Counted from the stretch's first letter, positions 1 through 9,101 are shown. The stretch: DNA of 64,000 bases from Albidovulum inexpectatum (GCF_002927635.1 NZ_PRDS01000010.1:1-64000); one strand, 5' to 3'. Made by a program: numbers and translations. The notes: generated from the letters alone by a model not told the origin.

Positions 1-560
1 ATCTTCTCTCGCCGTCGGGTGTGTCGGTGCGATGCCTCGGCCCGATTGTTCAACCCCCTTGTGGTCACCCTTGTGGGCCCGGTGATCGGCGCTCGTGCAA
101 AGCGTGAGTCGGGCCACGCCGTAGCTGGGCAGCTTGTCGGTGACCAGCACGCGCGGCGGTCCCCAGCGGCGCATCAGCTTGCGCAGGAACCATTTGGCCG
201 CTTTGGCATTCCGGCGACTCTGCACGAGGATCTCCCCTGTATCGCCCCTGGCGTCGACAGCGGCCAGAGCCAATGCTTCCGGCCGCGAATCGAGATCACC
301 ACCCCATCGAGATGCCGCTTGTCCGCCGCGCCGGGCCGATCCCGCCGGATACACCCGCCGGATACATGCGGCAAACTGCGGCCCGAAGCGGGCAACCCAG
401 GCTCGGATCGTCTCGCAGCTGACTGCACGCCCTGCTCTGCCAACAGGCCCTCGACATCGCGCAAGCTGAAGGCAAACCCGTGATACGCCCAGACTGCATA
501 AGCGATGATTGAGCGCGGGAAGCGGTACCCTTCGAGCGAGGGAGCTTCGATGGTGATCAT
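1..560 (-). pseudogene. IS6-family transposase, frameshifted and 3'-truncated by the window
   Basis: Conceptual translation from ATG 560 gives the family N-terminus (SLEGYRFPRSIIAYAVWAYH, then LRDVEGLLAEQG). The match then jumps frame near 421-435 (to VSCETIRAWVARFGPQFAA), again near 340-365 (to IRRDRPGAADKRHLDGVVIS, where the 11-mer tatccggcggg is repeated in tandem) and again near 258-275 (to DARGDTGEILVQSRRNAKAA). The last frame continues to the window edge through VLVTDKLPSYG and HRAHKG...LNNRAE, the DDE-region motifs of the family. Three frameshifts mean no full-length transposase can be made, so mobility would need a helper copy elsewhere. Confidence 0.8.
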
Positions 561-607
561 CCAGACCTGCCAGGCGCCAGACCACGCCTCGTCAACCTGA
601 CAGAGCC
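1..607 (-). mobile_element. IS6-family insertion sequence, one end, partial
   Basis: This is the promoter-proximal end of an IS6-family element; the other end lies before the window. On the minus strand it opens with GGCTCTGTCAGG at 607, like the GGCTCTGT-type ends of IS6 elements, and the transposase frame begins 47 bases inside. The reading of the minus strand changes at base 607 from a GFA-family start to IS sequence, which fixes the junction. No target-site duplication can be checked because the partner end is missing. Confidence 0.7.
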
Positions 608-659
608 TGTCAAACTCCCAGCGGGTTTCACCGCACAGGCAGCGGCCGCGTTTCGTCAT
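608..659 (-). pseudogene. 5' fragment of a GFA-family gene, cut by the IS
   Basis: ATG at 659 starts MTKRGRCLCGETRWEFD, which has the G-x-CLCG-x-x-x-W pattern that opens glutathione-dependent formaldehyde-activating (GFA/CENP-V-like) zinc proteins. After about 17 codons the frame runs into the IS end at 607. The rest of the gene is not in the window, so this is a remnant. With only 17 residues the family call rests on the Cys-containing start motif. Confidence 0.55.
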
Positions 660-796
660 GATGTCCTCCGCCGCCTTTTCGTGACCAGTCTGACCGGACG
701 AAGGGCCCGGGCGCGTCAAAAAGCGACACGGCATCCGGGAACAGCGTCCAGCTGCCAAGCTTGACCAATGACCGGCCCCCGGCTAAGGGCCACGGT

Positions 797-1126
797 ATGG
801 AAAAGCAAAAGAAACCTTCGCGCCAGCAGGTCTATACCCTGCTGGTTCAGGTCGGACGGAAGAAGGGCGACGGCCTGCCGGATGGCGCGACCGGCGCGGC
901 GCTGATGTGCTATGCCAGCGGCGTGGACGAGGCCGAGGCCGTGCGCGAGACGGTCGCGATCCTGCGGCAGGCCGACATGGCGCCGCTGGATGTCACCGGC
1001 CACGGCACGATCGAGGAACGCGAGGCGCGCGGCGAAGAAATCCCGCCCGAGGAACGCGCGCTGATGGATCGTGCCCTGCGCGAGAACGCGGTCATCGTCG
1101 CGCAGGTGACGCCGTTCTACGACTGA
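797..1126 (+). CDS. conserved hypothetical protein, 109 aa
   Basis: I do not recognise a characterised family. The start at 797 gives MEKQKKPSRQQ; a start 36 bases upstream is possible but would add a Pro/Gly-rich stretch with no ribosome site. The protein has no signal peptide or membrane segment. It is acidic in the second half and contains a block (GDGLPDGATGAALMCYASGVDEAEAV) that reads like a globular cytosolic domain conserved in related bacteria. It stands alone between the decayed IS and the thioredoxin-like gene, 85 bases before the latter, on the same strand. No function is proposed. Confidence 0.75.
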   Translation: MEKQKKPSRQQVYTLLVQVGRKKGDGLPDGATGAALMCYASGVDEAEAVRETVAILRQADMAPLDVTGHGTIEEREARGEEIPPEERALMDRALRENAVIVAQVTPFYD

Positions 1127-1211
1127 TCCGGGCTGCCCCGTCCGGGGGGGCTTGGAGTCGCGCGCCTGCGCACTCATATAGATTGCGACTGACATTCACA
1201 CGGGGGCAGAC

Positions 1212-2120
1212 ATGCTCGAACTGGGACAGAAACAGCCTTCGGCGCAGGCGGGCGATCTGGTGCGCGACGTGACCGAGGCCGAATTCATGAAGGCGGTCAT
1301 CGAGGCCAGCCAGGAAGTGCCCGTGATCGTCGATTTCTGGGCGCCGTGGTGTGGCCCGTGCAAGGCACTGGGCCCGGCCCTGGAGGCCGCGGTCGTCGCG
1401 GCCAAGGGAAAGGTCCGCATGGCCAAGGTCAATGTGGACGAAAACCAGATGCTGGCCGGACAGCTGCGCATCCAGTCGATCCCGACGGTCTATGCCTTCT
1501 GGCAAGGGCGTCCGGTTGATGGCTTTCAGGGTGCGTTGCCCGCATCCGAGGTCAAGGCGTTCGTCGATCGCGTCGCGGCGCTGGCCGGTGACGGTGGGCT
1601 GGGCGAGGCCATCGAGGTCGCCGAGCAGATGCTGACCGAGGGCGCAGCCGTCGACGCGGCCGAAACCTTTGCGGCCATCCTGGCCGAAGACCCGAAGAAC
1701 GCCGCGGCCTATGGCGGCCTGATCCGGGCGCATCTGGCCGCCGGCAACACCGAGCAGGCCGAACAGCTTCTGGCCGCCGTTCCCGCCGAAATCGCGTCGA
1801 GCGCCGAGATCGAGGCCGCGCGCGCCCAGATCGAACTGGCGCAACAGGCCCGGAATGCGGGACCGATCGCCGAGCTCAGCCAGACGGTCGAGGCCGATCC
1901 GAACGACCATCAGGCCCGCTTCGACCTGGCGCTGGCCCTGCACGCGGCAGGCAGGGTCGAGGAAGCGGTGGACACTCTGCTGGAGCTTCATCGCCGTGCG
2001 CCCGACTGGAATGACGGCGCGGCGCGCAAGCAGCTGTTCACCATCTTCGACGCGCGCAAGCCAACCGATCCGATCGTGCTGAAGGGGCGGCGCAAGCTGG
2101 CCTCGATGCTGTTTGCCTGA
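1212..2120 (+). CDS. cnoX: thioredoxin-fold/TPR co-chaperone (CnoX/YbbN type)
   Basis: Residues 20-115 form a thioredoxin domain with the active site WCGPC (Cys47, Cys50) in FWAPWCGPC and the cis-Pro segment QSIPTVYAF. Residues 130-290 are alpha-helical tetratricopeptide-like repeats, with conserved AxxxFxxxLxxxP spacing. This two-part architecture is that of CnoX (YbbN), a holdase that protects proteins from oxidation and hands them to chaperonin. The CXXC is intact, so a redox role is possible, unlike the E. coli protein, which lacks the pair. The 302-residue length is typical. It is followed 19 bases later by the LON-domain gene on the same strand, probably one transcript. Confidence 0.85.
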   Translation: MLELGQKQPSAQAGDLVRDVTEAEFMKAVIEASQEVPVIVDFWAPWCGPCKALGPALEAAVVAAKGKVRMAKVNVDENQMLAGQLRIQSIPTVYAFWQGRPVDGFQGALPASEVKAFVDRVAALAGDGGLGEAIEVAEQMLTEGAAVDAAETFAAILAEDPKNAAAYGGLIRAHLAAGNTEQAEQLLAAVPAEIASSAEIEAARAQIELAQQARNAGPIAELSQTVEADPNDHQARFDLALALHAAGRVEEAVDTLLELHRRAPDWNDGAARKQLFTIFDARKPTDPIVLKGRRKLASMLFA

Positions 2121-2139
2121 TCTTGCGCGAGGGCAAGGC

Positions 2140-2778
2140 ATGAGACTGCGCGGCGGCCTGCCGGACAAGATCCCGCTTTTCCCCTTGCCGGGGGCGATCC
2201 TGTTGCCGCGCATGCGTCTGCCGCTGCAGATCTTCGAGCCGCGCTATCTGGCGATGCTCGAGGATGTGCTGAAGACCCCGCACCGGCTGATCGGCATGAT
2301 CCAGCCCCGGCCGGGCCCCGAAGGCCAGCCGCAACTGGCCCGGATCGGCGGGGCGGGGCGGGTCACGGCCTTCAGCGAGACCGATGACGGGCGTTACATG
2401 ATAACCCTGACCGGGATATCGCGCTTCAGGCTGATGCGCGAAGTGTCGGGCTTCGCCCCCTATCTGTCGGGCGAGGTCAGCTGGGACGACTTCGCAACCG
2501 ATCTTGCCGGCGCGGAGGAGGACCCCGACTTTGATCGCGAGCAGTTCCTGCGCCTGTTGTCGCGCTATTTCGCGGCGCATGACATGCGCGCCGACTGGGA
2601 CAGCCTGCGCGAGGCCGATGACGAGATGCTGATCAATTCGCTGGCCATGCTCAGCCCCTTCGAGCCCGAGGACAAGCAGGCCCTGCTGGAGGCCGCAACC
2701 CTTGGCGAAAGGCGCAGGATGCTGGAGACGCTGATGGAATTCGCCCTGCGGGGCGGAGGCGAGGAGATCGTCCAGTGA
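2140..2778 (+). CDS. LON substrate-binding-domain protein (no protease)
   Basis: The 212-residue product is a stand-alone LON N-terminal (substrate-binding) domain. It begins with the characteristic [30 protein letters not shown] and continues through [15 protein letters not shown]. There is no AAA+ or Ser/Lys protease part. I chose ATG 2140, preceded by a GAGGGCAAGG ribosome site; an in-frame GTG 27 bases upstream would overlap the previous stop. It lies in a tight run with the thioredoxin/TPR gene before and the Trm112-like gene after (4-base overlap at 2775). The family is widespread in alphaproteobacteria, and its molecular function is not established. Confidence 0.85.
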   Translation: MRLRGGLPDKIPLFPLPGAILLPRMRLPLQIFEPRYLAMLEDVLKTPHRLIGMIQPRPGPEGQPQLARIGGAGRVTAFSETDDGRYMITLTGISRFRLMREVSGFAPYLSGEVSWDDFATDLAGAEEDPDFDREQFLRLLSRYFAAHDMRADWDSLREADDEMLINSLAMLSPFEPEDKQALLEAATLGERRRMLETLMEFALRGGGEEIVQ

Positions 2779-2957
2779 GCGAGGAAATCCGATTCGATCG
2801 CAGGATGCTCGAGGCCCTGGTCTGCCCGGTCACCCACGGCCCGCTGACCTATGACGCCGAACGGCAGGAACTGGTTTCACGCGCGGCGCGGCTGGCCTTT
2901 CCGATCCGCGGGGGCATCCCGATCATGCTGGTCAGCGAGGCGCGCGCGCTGGACTGA
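2775..2957 (+). CDS. Trm112-like small protein (UPF0434/YcaR type)
   Basis: This 60-residue protein has the family's pattern: ...[16 protein letters not shown] near the start and [13 protein letters not shown] towards the end. Bacterial members resemble the zinc-binding Trm112 activator of methyltransferases but usually lack the full cysteine set, and only one Cys (in VCPVT) is visible here. It starts with GTG at 2775, overlapping the stop of the LON-domain gene by four bases (GTGA), so translation is probably coupled. Small members of this family often lie next to lipid A genes; here waaA-like and lpxK follow 350 bases later. Confidence 0.85.
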   Translation: MSEEIRFDRRMLEALVCPVTHGPLTYDAERQELVSRAARLAFPIRGGIPIMLVSEARALD

Positions 2958-3043
2958 GCCGCCCAGCGATGCTTGAGCCCGACGGCGCGATCGCATAGGG
3001 TCCGCGCAGCATGAACACCCCTTTCCACGCAACGGAGATCTTC

Positions 3044-3289
3044 ATGGCACAGCGCCTTCATCTCGTCTTTGGCGGCGAGCTTGTCGATCCGTCGAAAAAC
3101 GTCTTCAAGGATCCCAGGAACATCCACATCGTGGGCATCTTCCCGAACTACCAGGAGGCCTATAACGCCTGGAAGGCCGAGGCCCAGCGCACCGTGGACG
3201 ACGCCCATACGCGCTATTTCATCGCGCATCTGCATCGCCTGCGCGACGAAGAGCGCGAGGCCGGCCCGACCGAGGAGCTGGGCGACTGA
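3044..3289 (+). CDS. DUF4170 family protein
   Basis: The 81-residue product reads MAQRLHLVFGGELVDP...IHIVGIFPNYQEAYNAWKAEAQRTVDDAHTRYFIAHLHRL, which I recognise as the DUF4170 pattern: a small alphaproteobacterial protein regularly found just upstream of the Kdo transferase gene. The start at 3044 follows ACGGAGATCTTC; an upstream ATG at 3011 would add 11 unrelated residues. No membrane segment or signal peptide is seen. It ends 15 bases before the waaA-like gene, so it is probably co-transcribed with waaA-lpxK. The function is unknown; context suggests a link to lipopolysaccharide core assembly. Confidence 0.8.
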   Translation: MAQRLHLVFGGELVDPSKNVFKDPRNIHIVGIFPNYQEAYNAWKAEAQRTVDDAHTRYFIAHLHRLRDEEREAGPTEELGD

Positions 3290-3304
3290 TCGCCCCGGTG
3301 CAGG

Positions 3305-4528
3305 ATGAGCTGGTCGCCCGCGCTTGCCCTGTATCTGATCGCCGCCCGGCGCGGGGCGGCGCGGAGCGTGGCAGCACGACCGGAACGGCCCGGCGAGCGG
3401 TTGATCTGGCTGCATCCTGGTGGAAGCGGAACGCCGCGCCGGCTGGCGCAACTGGCGCTTCGCATCACGGCGCGGGACGATCCGCCCGCCATTCTGGTCA
3501 CGGGCCAAGAGGGTGCCGCGCCGGAGCTTGACGATTTTCCCGACGGAACCTTGTTCGACCTGCTGCCGCCGGACCGGATTGCGGATCTTCGCGCATTCCT
3601 GCGGCATTGGCGGCCCGATGCCCTTGTCCTGACGGAAACGGAACTGCCGCCCGCGCTGATCGTCGAGACGCATCGGCGTGGAATCCCGATTCTTCTGGCC
3701 GATGCCGCGATCGGGGCCGCGGAAGATCGATTCTGGCGTCGGGGAATGGCGCGGGCCCTGCTCTCGCGGATCGATCGGATCCTCGCGCGCGATCCCGAGA
3801 GCGCCGAGCGGCTGCGCCGTCTTCTTGGTCCGCAGGCGCCTGTGGAAGTGGCAGGGCGGATCGAGGAAACGACCGATCCGTTGCCTTGCAAGGACTCCGA
3901 TCGTGAATGGCTGGCGGAACTGACCAGCGCGCGCCCCGTCTGGCTGGCGGCATCCTGCCCGCAGGGCGAAGAGCCCGCGGTCATCGCCGCGCATGCCGAA
4001 GCGCTGCGGTTTGCGCACCGCACGCTGCTGGTCGTCGTGCCGGATACGCCCGCGCGTGCGCCCCTCCTGGCCGCAAATCTGCGGGCTCAGGGCTGGATCG
4101 TCGCCGAGTGGGACAAGGGCGAGGAACCGGCCCGGGACGTGCAGATCCTGGTCGCGGCCGACGAGGCCGATCTGGGCCTGTGGTACCGCCTGGCCCCGGT
4201 GACCTTCATGGGCGGAACGCTGCTGGCCGAAGGTGCCGGGCGTTCTCCCTTCGAGCCCGCCGCTTTTGGCTCGGCGATCCTGCATGGTCCGCATTTCGGT
4301 GCCTATCCCGAGGCCTATGCCCGGCTGATCGAGGCGCGCGCCACCCGGATGGTGGACCAGGCCGAGGAGCTCGCGCGCGCCGTGACCGACATGATGGCAC
4401 CTGATCGTGCCGCGATCCTGGCGCATAATGCCTGGGCGGTGTCCTCGGGCGGGGCCGAAGTGGCCGAGCGCGTGGCCCGCGCCGTCCTCGATCTGATCGA
4501 GGCCCGGCCCCGGACGGAGGTTGTCTGA
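3305..4528 (+). CDS. WaaA/KdtA-like Kdo transferase homologue, divergent
   Basis: The two-domain GT30-like fold is recognisable. The N-terminal half includes LIWLHPGG and [12 protein letters not shown] (canonical WxETELWPNLI). The C-terminal half includes [11 protein letters not shown] (canonical WxAGSTHxGEE), TFMGGTL and SPFEPAAFG. The 407 residues match WaaA length, and it overlaps lpxK by one base (TGATG). However, the family's N-terminal SVGE, which carries the catalytic Glu, reads GSGT here, and HGGHNPLEPA reads [10 protein letters not shown]. It is therefore either a specialised paralogue or not a classical Kdo transferase. A canonical waaA may lie elsewhere in the genome. Confidence 0.75.
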   Translation: MSWSPALALYLIAARRGAARSVAARPERPGERLIWLHPGGSGTPRRLAQLALRITARDDPPAILVTGQEGAAPELDDFPDGTLFDLLPPDRIADLRAFLRHWRPDALVLTETELPPALIVETHRRGIPILLADAAIGAAEDRFWRRGMARALLSRIDRILARDPESAERLRRLLGPQAPVEVAGRIEETTDPLPCKDSDREWLAELTSARPVWLAASCPQGEEPAVIAAHAEALRFAHRTLLVVVPDTPARAPLLAANLRAQGWIVAEWDKGEEPARDVQILVAADEADLGLWYRLAPVTFMGGTLLAEGAGRSPFEPAAFGSAILHGPHFGAYPEAYARLIEARATRMVDQAEELARAVTDMMAPDRAAILAHNAWAVSSGGAEVAERVARAVLDLIEARPRTEVV

Positions 4529-5520
4529 TGCGTCCGCCCGCTTTCTGGTATCGTGATGCGGCGCATCCCGGGCTGACGGCACGGCTGTTGTCCCCGCTGG
4601 GGCGTCTTTATGCGCGGGCGACGGCGCGCCGTCTGTCCCGGGAAGCGGCGCTGCGGGCGGATGTCCCCGTCATCTGTATCGGAAACCTGAATGCGGGCGG
4701 CACCGGCAAGACCCCGACCGTCATCGCGCTTGTCCAGCGCCTGGCGCAGCGCGGGATCGCGGCCCATGTCGTCAGCCGCGGTCATGGCGGCCGCCTGACG
4801 GGACCGGTGCGGGTGGACGAGCGGCGGCACTCGGCCGGCGAATGCGGCGACGAGCCCCTGCTCTTGGCGGGATTCGCCCCGACCTGGGTCGCGCGCGACC
4901 GCGCCGCTGGCGTGCGCATGGCACAGGATGCGGGCGCGCAGGCCATACTTCTGGACGACGGGTTCCAGAACCCCTCGGTGCACAAGGATCTGTCAATCGT
5001 CGTGGTGGATGCCGCGCGCGGCTTCGGCAATGGGCTGTGCCTGCCCGCGGGGCCGCTGCGCGAGCCAGTTCCCGTGGGTCTGGCGCGCGCGGATTTCGTG
5101 CTGTCCATCGGCGACGAGGACGCCCAGCGCAGATTCGTTGCCCAGTGGGGATGCGCGTTGCCCTGCCCGCACCTGACGGGCCGGCTGCGCCCTTTGCAGA
5201 CCGGGATGGATTGGCAGGACCTGCCGGTTCTGGCCTTCGCTGGGATCGGTCACCCCGAGAAATTCTTTGCCACGCTGCGGGATCTGGGCGCGCGGATCGT
5301 GCGCAGCGTGTCGCTGGATGATCACCAGCCGCTGGCACCCGCATTGCTGCGCAGGCTCGAGGCCGATGCCGAGGCGATCGGCGCGCAATTGGTCACGACG
5401 GAGAAGGACGCGGCCAGGCTGCCCGCCGAATTCCGCCCCAAGGTGTTGACCCTGCCCGTCCGGCTGGAGATCGACGACTGGTCCGCCCTTGATGCCGCGC
5501 TGGAGCGGCTGGGGCTTTAA
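4528..5520 (+). CDS. lpxK: tetraacyldisaccharide 4'-kinase
   Basis: LpxK phosphorylates the 4' position of the lipid A disaccharide at the inner membrane, giving lipid IVA. The Walker A loop [12 protein letters not shown] lies near residues 52-63, followed by VVSRGHGG and LLDDGFQN, the signature DDGFQ with the catalytic Asp region. The N-terminal stretch ([16 protein letters not shown]) is the membrane-associating helix of the family. Length 330 is typical. It is translationally coupled to the upstream WaaA-like gene by a one-base TGATG overlap. Its TAA stop (5518-5520) interlocks with the stop of the convergent CoA-transferase gene. Confidence 0.95.
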   Translation: MRPPAFWYRDAAHPGLTARLLSPLGRLYARATARRLSREAALRADVPVICIGNLNAGGTGKTPTVIALVQRLAQRGIAAHVVSRGHGGRLTGPVRVDERRHSAGECGDEPLLLAGFAPTWVARDRAAGVRMAQDAGAQAILLDDGFQNPSVHKDLSIVVVDAARGFGNGLCLPAGPLREPVPVGLARADFVLSIGDEDAQRRFVAQWGCALPCPHLTGRLRPLQTGMDWQDLPVLAFAGIGHPEKFFATLRDLGARIVRSVSLDDHQPLAPALLRRLEADAEAIGAQLVTTEKDAARLPAEFRPKVLTLPVRLEIDDWSALDAALERLGL

Positions 5521-6659
5521 TCCGACTTCTTTCGACTGCTCTTGAATTCGGCATCGTGACTGCCAAGCCGTGGCGAGGCACGGTTCAGGGAAAGCTCGGC
5601 CTCCGAGAACCGGAAGGGCGAGCGGACGCCGGGAATGCCCTCGGGCGCGATCCGCATGGCGCGGGCCGCGATCTGCGGATCGGCAAAGACGTCGCGCATG
5701 TCGTTGATCGGACCTGCGGGAATTCCCGCGGCCTCGCACGCCGACAGAAGTTCGTCGCGCCTGCGCTGGCGCGTGGCGTCGGTGATCAGGGCCGTCAGCT
5801 CTTCGCGGTTCGCGACGCGGTCGGCATTGGTGGCAAAGCGCGGGTCGGTGGCCAGCGCGGCCAGGTCCAGCAGCTCGCACAGCCGGCGATATTGCGCATC
5901 GTTGCCCGTGGCGATGATGATCCAGCCATCCGCGCAATCGAACACCGAATAGGGCACGATATTGGGGTGCGCATTGCCCATGCGCGAGGGCGGCTTGCCC
6001 GAGACGAGGTAGTTCATGGCCTGGTTCGCCATGATCGCGGTGGCCACGTCGAACAGGGCCATGTCGATATGCTGACCGCGTCCGGTACGGTTACGTTGAT
6101 GCAGTGCGGCCAGGATCGCGGTGGCGGCATAGATGCCGGTGAAGATGTCGGTCACCGCGACGCCGACCTTCTGGGGCTGACGATCCGGCTCGCCCGTCAC
6201 GCTCATCAGGCCGGACATGCCCTGGATGATGAAGTCATAGCCCGCGCGCGGCGCATAGGGTCCGGTCTGGCCGAACCCGGTGATCGAACAGTAGATCAGC
6301 CGGGGATTGAGTTTCATCAGGCTGTCATGGTCCAGCCCGTATTTCCTGAGCCCGCCGACCTTGAAGTTTTCGATCACCACATCGGCGTCGCGGACCAGTT
6401 CGCGCACGAAAGCCTGGCCTTCGGGCGTGCGGAAATCCGCGGTTACGGATTTCTTGCCGCGATTGCAGGCGTGGAAATAGGCGGCCGAGCGGTCGCCTTC
6501 GCGTTCGACGAAGGGGGGACCCCAGCGGCGCGTGTCGTCGCCTTCGGGAGATTCGACCTTGATGACCTCGGCGCCCAGATCGGCAAGCGTCTGGCCGGCC
6601 CACGGACCGGCCAGGATCCGGGCCAGCTCGATCACGCGCAGGCCCGAAAGTGGCGTCAT
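5517..6659 (-). CDS. CaiB/BaiF-type CoA transferase (family III)
   Basis: The 380-residue protein has the full family III pattern. It opens [33 protein letters not shown], continues through [18 protein letters not shown], which includes the catalytic-Asp region of the family, and [25 protein letters not shown], and ends with the helical C-terminal domain. Such enzymes move CoA between carboxylic acids by a glutamyl/aspartyl-CoA mechanism; the acid used here cannot be read from sequence. Start ATG 6659 overlaps the stop of the DsbA-like gene by four bases (ATGA). The frame stays open further upstream, but that part is the shadow of the DsbA-like gene. It is the last gene of a three-gene minus-strand unit. 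Confidence 0.9.
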   Translation of the reverse strand: MTPLSGLRVIELARILAGPWAGQTLADLGAEVIKVESPEGDDTRRWGPPFVEREGDRSAAYFHACNRGKKSVTADFRTPEGQAFVRELVRDADVVIENFKVGGLRKYGLDHDSLMKLNPRLIYCSITGFGQTGPYAPRAGYDFIIQGMSGLMSVTGEPDRQPQKVGVAVTDIFTGIYAATAILAALHQRNRTGRGQHIDMALFDVATAIMANQAMNYLVSGKPPSRMGNAHPNIVPYSVFDCADGWIIIATGNDAQYRRLCELLDLAALATDPRFATNADRVANREELTALITDATRQRRRDELLSACEAAGIPAGPINDMRDVFADPQIAARAMRIAPEGIPGVRSPFRFSEAELSLNRASPRLGSHDAEFKSSRKKSD

Positions 6660-7339
6660 TCGGCCTTTTCCGCCAGCTTCTCGTCCAGGATGGCCGAGAA
6701 ATCGGCATAGGACATGTTGGAATATTTCGTTCCGTCGATGACGAATGACGGGGTCGAGTTGATGCCGTCCCGCGTGGCATTGGCCTGATAGGTGGCGATC
6801 ATCGCCTTCATCTGGTCCTCGTCGCGCAGGCAGGCATCGACCTGTTCGGCCGTCATCCCGGCCTTGATGCCGATCTTGCGCAGATTGTCGGCGATGGTGG
6901 CGGGTGTCCCGTCGCCGATCCATTCCTTCTGGGTGTCATAGATCATGTCGGCCACGGCGAAATACTTCTCGGGCCCCGCACAGCGCGCGACGGCCGCGGC
7001 CCACAGGCCGAACCGGTCGAAATAGACCTCGCGATAGACGAAGCGCACCTTGCCGGTGTCGATATAGTCGCGCTTGAGGTCGTCAAAGACCGTTTCGTGG
7101 AAATGTGCGCAATGCGGGCAGGTGAACGATGCGTATTCGATCACTTCCACGGGCGCCTCGGCAACGCCCAGCACCATGTCTGGCACGCGCTGGGCCTCGG
7201 CGCTGGGGGTGGCTTCCTGCGCGAGTGCGGCGGTCGAGAAGCCTTGCGTCAGCGGCGTTCCGGCCCGGTTGGCCGACAGCCCGATACCGGCAAGCACGGC
7301 AAGCGCGGCACCGGCGGCGATCATGGAGGTTTTCGACAT
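6656..7339 (-). CDS. DsbA-family thiol-disulfide oxidoreductase, exported
   Basis: Residues 1-28 form a signal peptide (MSKTSMIAAGAALAVLAGIGL). Residues 65-225 form a DsbA-like thioredoxin fold with the active site FTCPHC and the cis-Pro motif near the end (NSTPSFVIDGTKY). It is therefore a periplasmic oxidant or isomerase-like protein of 227 residues, resembling the BdbD/Com1 branch rather than E. coli DsbA. It sits between the DUF721 gene (4-base gap) and the CoA transferase (ATGA overlap) on the minus strand, so the three are one transcript. No DsbB partner is adjacent. Confidence 0.9.
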   Translation of the reverse strand: MSKTSMIAAGAALAVLAGIGLSANRAGTPLTQGFSTAALAQEATPSAEAQRVPDMVLGVAEAPVEVIEYASFTCPHCAHFHETVFDDLKRDYIDTGKVRFVYREVYFDRFGLWAAAVARCAGPEKYFAVADMIYDTQKEWIGDGTPATIADNLRKIGIKAGMTAEQVDACLRDEDQMKAMIATYQANATRDGINSTPSFVIDGTKYSNMSYADFSAILDEKLAEKAE

Positions 7340-7343
7340 AGGC

Positions 7344-7865
7344 TCAACCCTTGTTGTTGCGTGAGCGAGATAAGACCTTTTCGGCCAGCGCTTCAAGCGC
7401 GGCCCGCAGGGTCGGGTCCTGGACCTCACCCGAAAGTGTTCGCGCCGTGAGCCGGATTTCGGGGTCGGGCGGGGTTTCGTCGGCCTTGGGCCGGGGCGCG
7501 AAGGCCACCTGGCCCTCGGCAAAGCCAGTGGGCGCGGTCTGGGTCACCGTGATGCGCGAGACCGCGTTGTAGCCGTAACAGGCGTTCACCCGCTCGCGGA
7601 TCTGGGGCAGACGCATCTGCAGGATTGGCGCCTGCGCGCCCGTGGTCAGCAGGGTCAGCGTGCCGCCCATTCCTTCGCGGCCATAGGAAATGCGCACCGG
7701 CACGGCCATGGCGGCGATGTCTTCACCCACGATCTCGGGCCAATGGGTCAGCAGGCGGGACACGGCAAAGCCGCGGGACTCGCCGACGGCGCGGATACGC
7801 TTGCGCAGCAGCCCCCCGGCCGGCACGAAGCCCCGCCCGCGTCGTTCGGTCATGGTTGCGTTCAC
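7344..7865 (-). CDS. DUF721 protein (DciA-like helicase loader)
   Basis: The 173-residue protein carries the DUF721 domain over about residues 15-110 (RGFAVSRLLTHWPEIVGEDIAAMAVPVRIS, then LTLLTTGAQAPILQMRLPQIRERVNACYG). DciA proteins of this family help load the replicative helicase DnaB. The C-terminal third is Pro/Thr-rich and probably disordered. I prefer GTG 7865, because AGGA lies 7 bases before it; an ATG at 7853 has no usable ribosome site. It is the first gene of the minus-strand unit with the DsbA-like and CoA-transferase genes, and is divergent from mutY across a 106-base promoter region. Confidence 0.8.
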   Translation of the reverse strand: MNATMTERRGRGFVPAGGLLRKRIRAVGESRGFAVSRLLTHWPEIVGEDIAAMAVPVRISYGREGMGGTLTLLTTGAQAPILQMRLPQIRERVNACYGYNAVSRITVTQTAPTGFAEGQVAFAPRPKADETPPDPEIRLTARTLSGEVQDPTLRAALEALAEKVLSRSRNNKG

Positions 7866-7971
7866 GCCCTTTTCCTGTCCTTGATCCTGGCATGATCATC
7901 CTAGAGCCAAAGGTGGGGTTTGCCCACCATCCACGTCAACACGGATGCCCCCAACACGGATGCTTCGGGCC

Positions 7972-9039
7972 ATGACGCACGAACGGCGCATCGCCGCAAC
8001 CCTTCTGGCCTGGTATGACGCCAATGCACGCGATCTGCCCTGGCGGACCGGGCCGGATGCGGCGCGGGCGGGCCTGCGTCCCGATCCCTATCGCGTTTGG
8101 CTGTCAGAGGTCATGCTTCAGCAGACCACCGTGGCGGCGGTGCGCGACCGCTTCCTGCGTTTCGTCGAACGCTGGCCGGACGTGGCCGCGCTGGCCGCCG
8201 CGCCCGATGCCGAGGTGATGGCCGAATGGGCCGGGCTTGGCTATTACGCCCGGGCGCGAAATCTTTTGGCCTGTGCGCGGATCGTGGCCCGCGACCTTGA
8301 CGGGCAGTTCCCCCGAAGCCGCGCCGGGCTGCAGGCCCTGCCCGGGATCGGCCCCTATACGGCGGCGGCCATCGCGGCGATCGCGTTCGACCTGCCCGAA
8401 TGCGCGGTCGACGGCAATGTCGAGCGGGTCGTGGCGCGGCTCTTCGCGGTTGCCGAGCCCCTGCCGGCTGCGCGGGCGCGGATCGGGTCGCTGGCCGCCG
8501 CACTGGTTCCCGGCGACCGGCCCGGGGACCACACGCAGGCGATGATGGATCTGGGCGCCACGATCTGCACGCCGCGCAATCCCGACTGTGACGCCTGTCC
8601 GCTTCGGGCGTTGTGCGGCGGCCATGCCCGGGGGATCGCCGCCGACCTGCCGCGAAAGGCGCCGAAGGCGGCCAAGCCCGTCCGGCGCGGCATCGCCTAT
8701 GTCGGGCGCCGCGCCGATGGCGCATGGCTGCTGGAACGTCGGCCCGCGCGCGGGCTGCTGGGCGGCATGCTGGGTTGGCCGGGCACGGAATGGACCGTCT
8801 CGCCCGCACGTCCTGCCCCGCCCGCCCGGGCCGAATGGCGCGCCGTTCCCGGCGAAGTGCGTCACACCTTCACCCATTTCCATCTGGCCCTGTCGGTGAT
8901 GGTGGCCGAACTGCCTGCCGGGGCCAACCCGGAGCGTGGTGAATTCATCGCGTCCGACCACTTTCGCCCGGCCGATCTGCCCACCGTGATGCGCAAGGTC
9001 CATGCGCATGCCTTGGCCGGTGGATTCGAAGGTCATTGA
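7972..9039 (+). CDS. mutY: A/G-specific adenine DNA glycosylase
   Basis: MutY removes adenine mispaired with 8-oxoguanine. Visible are the helix-hairpin-helix (LQALPGIGPYTAAAIAAIAF), the catalytic Asp in CAVDGNVERV, the lesion-pocket segment SEVMLQQTTV, and the 4Fe-4S cluster ligands C-x6-C-x2-C-x5-C in ICTPRNPDCDACPLRALC. The C-terminal part (about 240-355) is the NUDIX-like recognition domain (RPARGLLGGMLGWPG, TFTHFHL). Start ATG 7972 gives MTHERRIAATLLAWYD, 355 residues, the usual length; an upstream in-frame ATG at 7945 would add nine unrelated residues. It is divergent from the DUF721 operon. Confidence 0.95.
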   Translation: MTHERRIAATLLAWYDANARDLPWRTGPDAARAGLRPDPYRVWLSEVMLQQTTVAAVRDRFLRFVERWPDVAALAAAPDAEVMAEWAGLGYYARARNLLACARIVARDLDGQFPRSRAGLQALPGIGPYTAAAIAAIAFDLPECAVDGNVERVVARLFAVAEPLPAARARIGSLAAALVPGDRPGDHTQAMMDLGATICTPRNPDCDACPLRALCGGHARGIAADLPRKAPKAAKPVRRGIAYVGRRADGAWLLERRPARGLLGGMLGWPGTEWTVSPARPAPPARAEWRAVPGEVRHTFTHFHLALSVMVAELPAGANPERGEFIASDHFRPADLPTVMRKVHAHALAGGFEGH

Positions 9040-9101
9040 GCACGAAGGCCCGGGCGCCTAATCTGCGGGCAGGCATGACGGATCAAGGCAGAGGCAAGCC
9101 C

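Noticed and set aside
2849-4582. 577-codon open frame on the minus strand across the WaaA-like gene
   Set aside because: It mirrors the codon pattern of the plus-strand genes (high-GC third positions), has no ribosome site and no recognisable domain, and overlaps well-supported genes.
9036-9101. longer alkB start at the TTG overlapping mutY
   Set aside because: It would add 22 non-conserved residues, while ATG 9102 has a GAGGCAAG ribosome site and the usual AlkB beginning.
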